This document shows positions 8,870 through 15,654 of a stretch of 64,000 nucleotides of DNA, one piece after another. The translations under genes and the position numbers were made by a program. The notes beneath the pieces were generated by a model. That model was given only the letters and a program-made list of their open reading frames with translations. It had not been told where the DNA came from and made no database searches. Numbering within the stretch: the first letter of the stretch is position 1; each line of letters starts with the position of its first letter. Origin of the DNA: Actinoplanes sichuanensis (lineage in GTDB: Bacteria > Actinomycetota > Actinomycetes > Mycobacteriales > Micromonosporaceae); NCBI RefSeq assembly GCF_033097365.1, contig NZ_AP028461.1:2108001-2172000 (forward strand), read 5' to 3'.

Positions 8870-10190
8870 GACGCGGGTCGATCATCGTCATGCCCGCGAC
8901 GGTGGCCTGGTCGAAGACCGGCAGCAGGGTGGCCGCCTCGGTCAGGCCGATGGTCCGCTCGATCAGGCGTTGGGGCTCCAGACGACCCGCGGCGATGAGC
9001 GCCATCATCTCCGGATAGTCGGCCGCCGCCATCCCGTGGCTGCCGAGGACATCGAGTTCCCAGCCGATCACCCGGGCCATCGGTACGCGGGGATGCCCGT
9101 CGACCGGCGGCAGGAGCCCGACCTGCACATGCCGACCCCGGCGGCGCAGGCTCAGGATCGCGTCGGCGCAGGTCTGTTCCCCACCGACCGCGTCGACGGA
9201 GACGTCGCCGCCACCGCCGGTGAGTTCGGCGACAGCGTCCGACACGCCGAAAACCGGCGTGAGAGGAAGGCCCCCGGCGGTGGGCGCGGCGATGTTCGGC
9301 GCGAGAGGAAGGCCCCCGGCGGTGGGCACGGCGATGCCTGGGGCCAGAGCGGAGGCCCCGGCGGTGGGCGTGGCGGTGTCCGGCGTGAGAGCAGAGGCAC
9401 CGAAGGCGGGCGCGGCGATGCCGGAGGTCAGGGCGGAGGCCCCGGCGGTGGGCGTGGCGGTGCCTGGGGTCAGAGCAGGGGCGCCGGCGGCGGGTGTGGC
9501 TGCGGTGAGGGAGAAGGGTGAGGCCTCGCCGGTCGGCGAGGTGAGCAGGGTGTACTCCGCCCCGAGGCCGGCCGCGACGGCGAGAGCGGCCGGGTTGCGG
9601 TCCACGGCGATCACCCGGGCGCCCAGGGCGCGGGCGATCATCACCGAGCTCAATCCGACGCCGCCGGCGCCGATGACGGTCACCCATTCGCCTGCGGTGA
9701 CATTCGCGCGGTGGGCGAGCGCCCGATACGCCGTGGCGAACCGGCACCCCAGCCCGGCCGCCGCCTCGAAGCCGACCCGATCCGGAACGGCCACGAGATT
9801 AGTGTCGGCAGCGTGCAGAAGGACCTGTTCAGCAAACGACCCCCAGTGTGTGAAACCAGGTTGCTGCTGCTCGGGACACACCTGCGCCTGCCCGCTCAGA
9901 CACCACGAACAGCGCCCGCACCCACAGACGAACGGAACCGTCACCCGATCCCCGACCGCCCACCGGGAGACGCCCGCACCGACCGCCGACACCACCCCGG
10001 CCAGTTCGTGCCCGGGCACGTGCGGCAACGTGATCTCGTCATGACCGGCCCAGGCATGCCAGTCGCTGCGGCACAGCCCGGTCGCCATCACCCGGACCAC
10101 CACCCCACCCGGCGGCGGCGTCGGGTCCGGCACCTCCCGAACCTCGGGCTGACCCTCGATCGCATCGAACACCACGGCACGCATCGACAC
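8862..10190 (-). CDS. Zinc-dependent alcohol dehydrogenase with a repeat insert
   Basis: A 442-residue medium-chain dehydrogenase; the family usually has about 340-350 residues. The GroES-like domain carries catalytic-zinc ligands Cys40 and GHE (about 60-62), and a structural-zinc cluster Cys91, Cys94, Cys97, Cys105. The Rossmann domain has GAGGVG at 174-179 and the acidic strand end AVDRNP. The excess length comes from six 14-residue repeats at residues 231-314. They sit inside the nucleotide-binding domain, just after AEYTLLTSPTGE and before DAVAELTGGGGDVSVDAVGG. Both halves around the insert are intact and in frame. The reaction should be NAD(P)-dependent alcohol/aldehyde interconversion; substrate unknown. 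ATG at 10190. Confidence 0.88.
   Translation of the reverse strand: MSMRAVVFDAIEGQPEVREVPDPTPPPGGVVVRVMATGLCRSDWHAWAGHDEITLPHVPGHELAGVVSAVGAGVSRWAVGDRVTVPFVCGCGRCSWCLSGQAQVCPEQQQPGFTHWGSFAEQVLLHAADTNLVAVPDRVGFEAAAGLGCRFATAYRALAHRANVTAGEWVTVIGAGGVGLSSVMIARALGARVIAVDRNPAALAVAAGLGAEYTLLTSPTGEASPFSLTAATPAAGAPALTPGTATPTAGASALTSGIAAPAFGASALTPDTATPTAGASALAPGIAVPTAGGLPLAPNIAAPTAGGLPLTPVFGVSDAVAELTGGGGDVSVDAVGGEQTCADAILSLRRRGRHVQVGLLPPVDGHPRVPMARVIGWELDVLGSHGMAAADYPEMMALIAAGRLEPQRLIERTIGLTEAATLLPVFDQATVAGMTMIDPRLI
9249..9500 (-). repeat. 42-bp tandem repeat (six units) inside the alcohol dehydrogenase
   Basis: Six head-to-tail 42-bp units encode ATPAAGAPALTPGT, ATPTAGASALTSGI, AAPAFGASALTPDT, ATPTAGASALAPGI, AVPTAGGLPLAPNI and AAPTAGGLPLTPVF (residues 231-314). 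Every unit keeps frame and hydrophobic spacing. The insert is Ala/Pro/Thr/Gly-rich and probably forms an extended loop projecting from the coenzyme domain. Confidence 0.92.
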
Positions 10191-10359
10191 ATCCTCTCAG
10201 CCGCCACCGTCGCCGCATGCCGATTCCCTACCGGCAACCGACCGAAGACGATCACCAGCTGATCGAGCCGTCCGTACCGTCGTCGACGCCGACCCCGACG
10301 GTCCGAGTGACCTGCTAATTCGCTGGTGCCAGGCGCCGTGGGTGGGCGAGGATCCGCCG

Positions 10360-10584
10360 GTGACGAATGCTCCTGAGGGATTCACCTACCGGATACGCAA
10401 GAACGGCGACGTGGAGATGCTGCACCACGGCCGCCCGGCCGGACTGTTGCGCGGCGCGAAGGCGGCCCGGTTCCTGGCCGACGTCGACAATGAGGACCCG
10501 CAGGAGCTGATGGCCCGCCTGACCGGCAATTATCGGCACGGCAATGAGCGCACCGCGAAGAACCATCCACGTAACCGCCGCTGA
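10360..10584 (+). CDS. Small conserved actinobacterial protein
   Basis: A 74-residue protein. The GTG at 10360 was preferred over GTG 10342 because GAGG at 10348-10351 sits 8 nt before it. The core FTYRIRKNGDVEMLHHGR followed by an Ala-rich helix ending FLADV looks like a small beta-hairpin plus helix. I believe similar short proteins are common in actinomycetes, but no function is known to me. The basic tail (NERTAKNHPRNRR) could bind nucleic acid, which is inference only. The gene ends 4 nt before the convergent membrane gene. Confidence 0.6.
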   Translation: MTNAPEGFTYRIRKNGDVEMLHHGRPAGLLRGAKAARFLADVDNEDPQELMARLTGNYRHGNERTAKNHPRNRR

Positions 10585-10588
10585 CCGG

Positions 10589-10927
10589 TCACTCCGCAGA
10601 GCCGGGCGGCACCGAAGGGTGAGGCGACGAGGGGATCGGCGGCGTCGAGTAGTGGTTGCTGGTGACCGTCGCGCTCGTACCATCGCCGATTTGGACGTTT
10701 CCGCTGCTGCGGAGGTTCTTGATGGTGATCCGGTCGGGCGGTGCCTCGTCCGGGGGCCGTTGGCGCAGTGCCAGGACCGCGGTCGTCCCCAGCGTGGCCA
10801 GAGCGAGTAGGAAGCTGCCGATACTCGCCCACTGATCGGCGTCGCTGAGCGAGTCACGGGTCCCGAAGAAGACCCCGGCGGACACGAACGCCACCGCGAA
10901 ACCACCAGCGGCCAGCCACATCCTCAC
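10589..10927 (-). CDS. Two-helix membrane protein with a RHIM-like VQIG motif
   Basis: About 112 residues. Two hydrophobic helices (about residues 3-22 and 34-54 from the chosen start) are joined by a short loop, followed by a cytoplasmic tail with ITIKNLRSSGNVQIGDGTSA. The tail segment matches the core of the RHIM amyloid motif, (V/I)-Q-(V/I/L)-G, preceded by alternating I-x-I-x-N and followed by G-D-G. RHIM-type motifs nucleate amyloid signalling in animal necroptosis proteins, and related motifs are reported in bacterial immune-like proteins. The GTG at 10927 overlaps the upstream stop as GTGA; GTG 10936 and ATG 10921 are alternatives. A membrane effector gated by motif-motif contact with the upstream protein is my inference. 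The C-terminus is Pro/Ser-rich. Confidence 0.6.
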   Translation of the reverse strand: MRMWLAAGGFAVAFVSAGVFFGTRDSLSDADQWASIGSFLLALATLGTTAVLALRQRPPDEAPPDRITIKNLRSSGNVQIGDGTSATVTSNHYSTPPIPSSPHPSVPPGSAE

Positions 10928-12390
10928 CGCCACCACCCCCAGCCGAGCTCATCCTCCGAAGGTGGAGCCGGTGGTTGGGCCGGGCGGGAAGCCGAGGGTG
11001 GAGCCGGTGGTTGGGCCGGGCGGGAAGCCGAGGGTGGAGCCGGTGGTTGGGCCGGGCGGGAAGCCGAGGGTGGAGCCGGTGGTTCGGCCGGACGGGAGGC
11101 CGAAGGCGGAATAGGTGGTTGGGCCGGGCGGGAGGCCGAGGGTGGAGCCGGTGGTCGGGGCGGGCGGGAGGCCGAGGGTGGAGCCGGTGTTTGGGCCGGG
11201 CGGGAGACCGAAGGTGGAGCCGGTGGTTCGGGCGGCCGGGAAGCGGCATCCGCAAGATCGGCGCGATGCTCGGTGAGCCGATCGGTGAGCGAGTCGGCGA
11301 GGTTCAACCGTGCCGTGGTCAGGTCGAGTTCGGCGTGCAGTCGATTGCCGGTACCGATCATGATGCTGGTCATGTCGTCGACCGTCGACATCCCGAACAG
11401 CCCCAGCAGGGTCGCCGGTTGCCGGGGCAGCCCGTCGGCGTACCCCAGCAGGTTGTCGTCCGTCGCATCCGCGGCGGCGCCGACCAGGTCGCAGAGGAAC
11501 TCGGCGAGCACACCCGGATCCGGATCCGTCCCGGCGACGACGCCGACATACCGGGCGGCCAGTTCCTCGCTGTCGGCGAGCAGCGCTCCGGCCGGGATCA
11601 CCGTGCGCTCGACGACGTAGTGCGAGTCGAGCCGGGTCATCGCGTCGTCCCCGAGTTGCACCGACTCGCAGTCGTAGATCTCCGCGGTGCAGTCCGCCCG
11701 AAGGCGCCGCGAGGCCTGCACCGGTCCCTTCTCCTCCGGCCGCTCGACCAGCCGTCGCAGGACCGATCGCAGGGCACGTACCACCCGGGTGTTGTCCTTC
11801 CCCGGTTCGGCTTTCGCGAGAATCCGAGCGACCTGCCGGGACCGCAGCGCGTCGTCGTCGGCGATCACCGCCTGCCGGATGTGGACGTGGTCGACCTGGG
11901 TGAGCTCGCAGTCGTTCCCGACGACGACCGCCGTCGAGTTGCGCGCGTGCACGGTGTGCGCCGGGAACATCAGCCCGAGCCCCCGGGTGTTGATCTCGCC
12001 GTGCGCGTGCGTGGCGACCTGCAGTCTCCCCACCCCGTGGTAGTCCGGCCGCACCTCGTCGGCGCGTGCCGCGCCGGGCCACCGCCGCGGGTAGACCCGA
12101 TCCGGCCGGCTCTCCACCTCCAACCCGCGGGTTTCGACGACCCGGTCCAGCGGAAAGCCGGACTCGGGGTCGGGCTCCGGGTCGCGGGGCCGCAGCAGCC
12201 AGGCGGCCAGGGAGCTGCCGAGCCCGGTCGCCCGGGGCACCGGTTGGTTGCGCAGCAGGTAGCCGCCGAGCGAGTCGGCCGGGACCTGGTCGGTCAGGGG
12301 TTGTGCTGGGGGACTCGACACCGGTCGGGACTCGCGTTGCCGTCGCTGCTCTCGGTACACCGGACACCCCCCAGACTCCGTGTGCTGCAT
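10924..12390 (-). CDS. Protein with two RHIM-like motifs and a proline-rich repeat tail
   Basis: 488 residues from ATG 12390. The frame is open further upstream but there it only shadows the epimerase gene. Residues about 25-140 show no family I recognise. Residues 147-166 (VHARNSTAVVVGNDCELTQV) and 237-254 (AEIYDCESVQLGDDAMTRL) are two copies of one pattern: N/D-(S/C)-x-x-V-(Q/V)-(V/L)-G-(N/D)-D. The second contains the RHIM tetrad form VQLG. The following region HYVVERTVIPAGALLADSEE to about residue 375 appears to be a helical domain. Residues 384-479 are eight 12-residue Pro-rich repeats. The C-terminus is acidic and Trp-rich (GWGWWR). It is translationally coupled to the small membrane protein, whose tail carries VQIG. 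A scaffold or sensor role is inferred from the shared motif; no enzymatic motif is seen. Confidence 0.65.
   Translation of the reverse strand: MQHTESGGCPVYREQRRQRESRPVSSPPAQPLTDQVPADSLGGYLLRNQPVPRATGLGSSLAAWLLRPRDPEPDPESGFPLDRVVETRGLEVESRPDRVYPRRWPGAARADEVRPDYHGVGRLQVATHAHGEINTRGLGLMFPAHTVHARNSTAVVVGNDCELTQVDHVHIRQAVIADDDALRSRQVARILAKAEPGKDNTRVVRALRSVLRRLVERPEEKGPVQASRRLRADCTAEIYDCESVQLGDDAMTRLDSHYVVERTVIPAGALLADSEELAARYVGVVAGTDPDPGVLAEFLCDLVGAAADATDDNLLGYADGLPRQPATLLGLFGMSTVDDMTSIMIGTGNRLHAELDLTTARLNLADSLTDRLTEHRADLADAASRPPEPPAPPSVSRPAQTPAPPSASRPPRPPAPPSASRPAQPPIPPSASRPAEPPAPPSASRPAQPPAPPSASRPAQPPAPPSASRPAQPPAPPSEDELGWGWWR
10954..11241 (-). repeat. 36-bp tandem repeat (eight units), proline-rich
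   Basis: Eight contiguous 36-bp units encode 12-residue repeats of consensus SRPAQPPAPPSA (residues 384-479 of the host protein). The last three differ by only a few bases, while the outer ones have diverged (PPEPP, TPAPP, PPIPP). This implies local slippage expansion from the 3' side. It would form a polyproline-II-like stalk. Confidence 0.9.
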
Positions 12391-12456
12391 CGAGACTGGC
12401 ACTCCGCGACCGGCGCGGACAGGGGATGACCGGACCGTGCCAGTTCGGGCAGCCAC

Positions 12457-12462
12457 TACAGT
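12457..12462 (+). promoter_or_regulatory. Leaderless-type -10 box (TACAGT) for the epimerase operon
   Basis: TACAGT lies 6 nt before the GTG at 12469, with no Shine-Dalgarno sequence in between. It marks the probable transcription start of the glycosylation operon. Confidence 0.5.
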
Positions 12463-12468
12463 GCGTCT

Positions 12469-13458
12469 GTGCGGGTTGTGGTCACGGGGGCGGCGGGCTT
12501 CATCGGCAGTCACCTCGCCCAGGCGCTGGCCGCCGTCGGGCACGAGGTGCTGGCGGTCGACGCCCGATCGCGGGGCGCCTGCCCGGCCAACCTCGCCGAG
12601 CTCGCCCGGACCGGCATCACGGTGACTGATTGTGATCTCGCGACGGCTGATCTGGCGCCGCTGGCCGACGCCGACGCCGTCCTGCATCTGGCCGGTCGTC
12701 CCGGCGTGCGGACGTCGTTCGGGGCGGGTGCCGCCGATACCGAGCGGGACAACGTCACCGCCACGGCGCGTCTGCTCGACGCGTGCGCGGCCACCCGGCC
12801 CCGCTTCGTGCTGGCGTCCAGTTCGTCGGTCTACGGCGACGCCGACCGGCCCTGTACCGAGGACGACCCGATCGACCCGCGTAGCCCGTACGCGCGATCG
12901 AAATCGGACGCCGAGGATCTCGCGCGGCGAGCCGGTGGCGACGTCGTCATCCTTCGGTATTTCTCGGTCTACGGGCCGCGGCAGCGCCCGGACATGGCGT
13001 TTCACAGGTTCATCGAGGCCGCGCTGGACGGCTCGCCGGCGCCGCTCTACGGTGACGGCGGCCAGAGCCGGTCCTTCACGTTCGTCGGTGACGTCGTCGA
13101 CGCGACCATCCGCGCGGCGACCGCGCCGCTGCCCGCCGGCACCATTCTCAACGTCGGCCATCCGGTCACCGTCCGCCTGCGAGACGCCCTCGATCGCATC
13201 GGTACGCTGCTCGGCACCCCACCACCGCTGGTGCCGAAGGACCCGGCCCCGGGCGACGTGACCCGCACCTGGGCCGGCACCGCCCGCGCGGCCACCGTGC
13301 TCGGCTGGACCGCGACGACCGACCTGGACGAGGGCCTGACCCGGCAGATCGCGTGGCACGAGCAGCAGCGCCGAGAGAAGGACCGAGAGAAGGACCGAGA
13401 GAAGGACCGACAGGACAGCCGGCCGAGGCAGGGCAGCGAGGGAGCAGACCGTGGCTGA
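12469..13458 (+). CDS. NAD-dependent sugar-nucleotide epimerase/dehydratase
   Basis: A 329-residue extended short-chain dehydrogenase, GalE/RmlB-like. The nucleotide-binding motif is VTGAAGFIGSHLAQAL near the N-terminus. Next come the substrate loop HLAGRPGVR, the catalytic Ser region LASSSSVYGD, and YARSK, which supplies the catalytic Tyr-x3-Lys. RYFSVYGPRQRPDMAFHRFI is the conserved sugar-nucleotide binding stretch. It probably epimerises or dehydrates a UDP- or dTDP-sugar. The C-terminus is odd: after about residue 300 it ends in three REKD repeats and a charged tail. The gene opens a six-gene run with glycosyltransferases and overlaps the next by 8 nt, so its product sugar likely feeds them. 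Confidence 0.88.
   Translation: MRVVVTGAAGFIGSHLAQALAAVGHEVLAVDARSRGACPANLAELARTGITVTDCDLATADLAPLADADAVLHLAGRPGVRTSFGAGAADTERDNVTATARLLDACAATRPRFVLASSSSVYGDADRPCTEDDPIDPRSPYARSKSDAEDLARRAGGDVVILRYFSVYGPRQRPDMAFHRFIEAALDGSPAPLYGDGGQSRSFTFVGDVVDATIRAATAPLPAGTILNVGHPVTVRLRDALDRIGTLLGTPPPLVPKDPAPGDVTRTWAGTARAATVLGWTATTDLDEGLTRQIAWHEQQRREKDREKDREKDRQDSRPRQGSEGADRG
13372..13407 (+). repeat. 12-bp triplicated repeat at the epimerase C-terminus
   Basis: Three perfect copies of CGAGAGAAGGAC, encoding a (REKD)n tail beyond the folded domain. It is a likely slippage hotspot. Confidence 0.85.
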
Positions 13459-14596
13459 CGGGCACCGCGCCGCCTATCTCGCGTTCGACAGGTTTCCGTC
13501 GGCCAAGGGCTCGGCGGTGCACATCCGGCACATGGCGGCCGAGTTGTTCGAGCGCTACGGCGGCGGCCTGCTGTGCGTGCTGGGTGGTGGCGACCTGCCC
13601 GCCTACCAGCGGGAGCACGGCGTGGAGATCGTCCGGTTCACCGAGGCCGTGCCGAACCTGCTGGACCGCGCGCAGGCCTTCTCCACCTGGGCCGCCGACC
13701 GGCTCGCCGCGCACCTGGACACCCTGGAGATCTGCCATGTCCGCGATCCGTGGAGCGCCCTGCCGGCCCTGACCACGGACGCGAGACTGGTCTACGAGGC
13801 GAACGGTCTGCCGTCGATCGAGTTGCCCTACGCGTGGCCGATGGCCGCCCCGTCGACGTTGGCGAAGATTCGTGAGATGGAGGAGCACTGCCTGCGTCGT
13901 GCCGAGGCGGTGGTCGTTCCGTCGTACCAGATCAAGAATGCCGTGACCGAACGCGGCGTGACGCCGGACCGCGTGCATCTGATCCCGAACGGTGCCGATC
14001 CGGTGGCGCCCGACGTGCCGCGCCCACCTGACGCGCCGGGCCGATATGTGGTCTATGTCGGCGCGCTGCAACCGTGGCAGGGTGTCGACGTGTTGTTGCG
14101 GGCGTTCGCCCGGCTGGCCGATCTGACCGACCTGTCGCTCGTGGTGTGCTCGTCGGTGACGCGGTCGCGGGCCCGCCCGCTGGTCCGCCTGGCGGAGAAT
14201 CTGAACATCCCGGTGATCTGGCGTTTCCAGCTCCCGCACGAGGAGGTGGCGGGCTGGCTGGCCCACGCCGAGTTGTCGGTGGCGCCGCTGACCGCCACCC
14301 CGCGCAACCTGGTGCAGGGCTGCAGTCCGATCAAGGTGTGGGAGTCGATGGCGGCCGGCACCGCGGTGGTCGCCTCCGATCTGCCGGTGATCCGCGAGGT
14401 TCTGGGTGATCTGGGCCGGTTCGTGCCGCCGGGTCGTCCCGCCGAACTGTCCCGTGCCATCCGGGTGCTCCTGGAATACCCGGAAATCGGCCGCGACCTC
14501 GGTGACCGCTCCCGGCAGAAGATCATCGACGGATACACCTGGAAGCACGCGCGATCCCGGCTGTCCGGCGTCTATGACCTGGTAGTGGGGCACTGA
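13451..14596 (+). CDS. Glycosyltransferase family 4
   Basis: A 381-residue GT-B retaining glycosyltransferase. The N-terminal half opens with a FPSAKGSAVHIRHMA acceptor-side loop. The C-terminal donor-binding half starts at RYVVYVGALQPWQGVDVLLRAF and has the conserved SPIKVWESMAAGTAVVASDLP, corresponding to the E-x7-E nucleotide-sugar motif of GT4 enzymes. GTG 13451 overlaps the epimerase gene by 8 nt. No signal or membrane segment is present, so it should act on a lipid-linked or intracellular acceptor at the inner membrane face. Donor and acceptor are unknown. Confidence 0.88.
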   Translation: MADGHRAAYLAFDRFPSAKGSAVHIRHMAAELFERYGGGLLCVLGGGDLPAYQREHGVEIVRFTEAVPNLLDRAQAFSTWAADRLAAHLDTLEICHVRDPWSALPALTTDARLVYEANGLPSIELPYAWPMAAPSTLAKIREMEEHCLRRAEAVVVPSYQIKNAVTERGVTPDRVHLIPNGADPVAPDVPRPPDAPGRYVVYVGALQPWQGVDVLLRAFARLADLTDLSLVVCSSVTRSRARPLVRLAENLNIPVIWRFQLPHEEVAGWLAHAELSVAPLTATPRNLVQGCSPIKVWESMAAGTAVVASDLPVIREVLGDLGRFVPPGRPAELSRAIRVLLEYPEIGRDLGDRSRQKIIDGYTWKHARSRLSGVYDLVVGH

Positions 14597-14602
14597 TAGG
14601 TT
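14597..14602 (+). promoter_or_regulatory. Leaderless-type -10 box (TAGGTT) before the 14609 gene
   Basis: TAGGTT ends 6 nt before ATG 14609. It could give the last four genes of the cluster their own internal promoter. Confidence 0.4.
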
Positions 14603-14608
14603 CCGGTC

Positions 14609-15319
14609 ATGTTCTTCTGGCGCAAGCAGAAGGCCGCGATCGCCGGATTCCATCCGCTGCACCAGGCGCTCATCCACGAGCGCGGGTTCACCGCGACGCA
14701 GCCCGCCGACGGATGGCTGGCGCTGACCGCCAGCCTGCACCGACACGCCGGCCTGGTCACCCGCTCGAAATGGGCGTTGCCGCCGCGGATGCTCGACGTG
14801 ATCGTGCCGCTGATCGCCGAGATCTGCACCGACCTGGGCCGTAAGGGCACCCTGTCGGTCACCGCCGACCTGCGCGGCCACGAGGCGCCGGGCAAGAGCC
14901 ATCCGCCGCGTGACCTGCCGGTTCGCCCGCCGGTGAAGTCGGCCACCGACACCTGGAGCATCGATCCGTGGTTGCGGCTGCGCGCCGACCTGCGCGACGG
15001 CAGTGTCCTGGAGGTGCTGGTCGTCGACCGGGTCCGGACCCGCCGGGTCACCAAACGCAACCCGCGCGGCAAGACCAAGATCAAACGCAAGACCAAGCAG
15101 GTGCAGATCATCAAGGTACGGCGCAAGCTGCCCCCGGACGCACCGGGCCGACGCCCCGCGTCCCCGCCGCCGCCCTGGATCCGGACGGTGGTCCGCGACG
15201 GCCCGCGCCGCAGCGTGACCGCCGCCGCCAAGGTGACCCGCAAACCGCAGAGCCCGCACGAGCAGGTCGACTGGATCCTGGCCGTGGCCACCGAACCGTT
15301 CCGCTGGAGTGCACGATGA
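14609..15319 (+). CDS. Unknown protein of the glycosylation cluster, basic C-terminus
   Basis: 236 residues, no family recognised. The N-terminal 90 residues look folded (FHPLHQALIHERGF, then LTASLHRHAGLVTRSKW). About residues 95-145 read as beta-strand-rich (SIDPWLRLRADLRDGSVLEV). A strongly basic stretch KRNPRGKTKIKRKTKQVQ follows at about 150-167, then a Pro-rich linker and a last domain ending EPFRWSAR. The basic patch suggests contact with phosphates such as membrane lipid, teichoic acid or nucleic acid. The gene starts 12 nt after the glycosyltransferase and its stop overlaps the next start (ATGA), so it belongs to the operon. Confidence 0.75.
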   Translation: MFFWRKQKAAIAGFHPLHQALIHERGFTATQPADGWLALTASLHRHAGLVTRSKWALPPRMLDVIVPLIAEICTDLGRKGTLSVTADLRGHEAPGKSHPPRDLPVRPPVKSATDTWSIDPWLRLRADLRDGSVLEVLVVDRVRTRRVTKRNPRGKTKIKRKTKQVQIIKVRRKLPPDAPGRRPASPPPPWIRTVVRDGPRRSVTAAAKVTRKPQSPHEQVDWILAVATEPFRWSAR

Positions 15320-15654
15320 CGCCCTGTGCGGTCACCACCGGCTTCTTCACCCTCGGCAAGTGCGGGCGGATGGCCGTCGCCGGCTGTCCCGCCTGCGGCC
15401 GGGCGATCTGCGCCGACCACATCGCCGAGGGCGGCCAGTGCCCGGAGTGCGCGGCGGCCCGCAACCAGCTCAGCCACCCGGCCGCGGTCGCCGCCCAGCG
15501 CCGTCGCGCCTACCGCCACCGGTCCGCCGAGCAGTATGCCGACACCGTCTGGTACACGAGTTTCGACAGCTACGACCGGGCCGCCTTCGACCCGAACGCG
15601 GGTGCCTCGCAGGACTACCTCGACGACGGTGACGACGCCCTGGTGGACAGTTGA
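15316..15654 (+). CDS. Small zinc-finger-like (B-box/ribbon-type) protein
   Basis: 112 residues. The N-terminal half has a cysteine/histidine pattern: Cys in KCGRM, CPACGRAICADH, then CPEC. It resembles a treble-clef or B-box-type zinc site. The C-terminal half is acidic, ending DYLDDGDDALVDS, with an aromatic patch WYTSFDSYDRAAF. ATGA overlap with the previous gene and TGATG overlap with the next indicate strict coupling. A zinc adaptor between two glycosyltransferases is unusual. It may tether or regulate enzymes of the cluster, which is inference. Confidence 0.8.
   Translation: MTPCAVTTGFFTLGKCGRMAVAGCPACGRAICADHIAEGGQCPECAAARNQLSHPAAVAAQRRRAYRHRSAEQYADTVWYTSFDSYDRAAFDPNAGASQDYLDDGDDALVDS

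Noticed and set aside
9249..9500. CRISPR array
   Set aside because: The 42-bp units are contiguous without spacers, degenerate and in frame with a protein.
10954..11241. CRISPR or origin iterons
   Set aside because: No unique spacers, and the units code for a proline-rich 12-residue repeat in frame with the host gene.
12400..13359. N-terminal extension of the RHIM-like protein frame across the epimerase gene
   Set aside because: This part is antisense to the epimerase and has shadow composition. The coherent protein begins at 12390.
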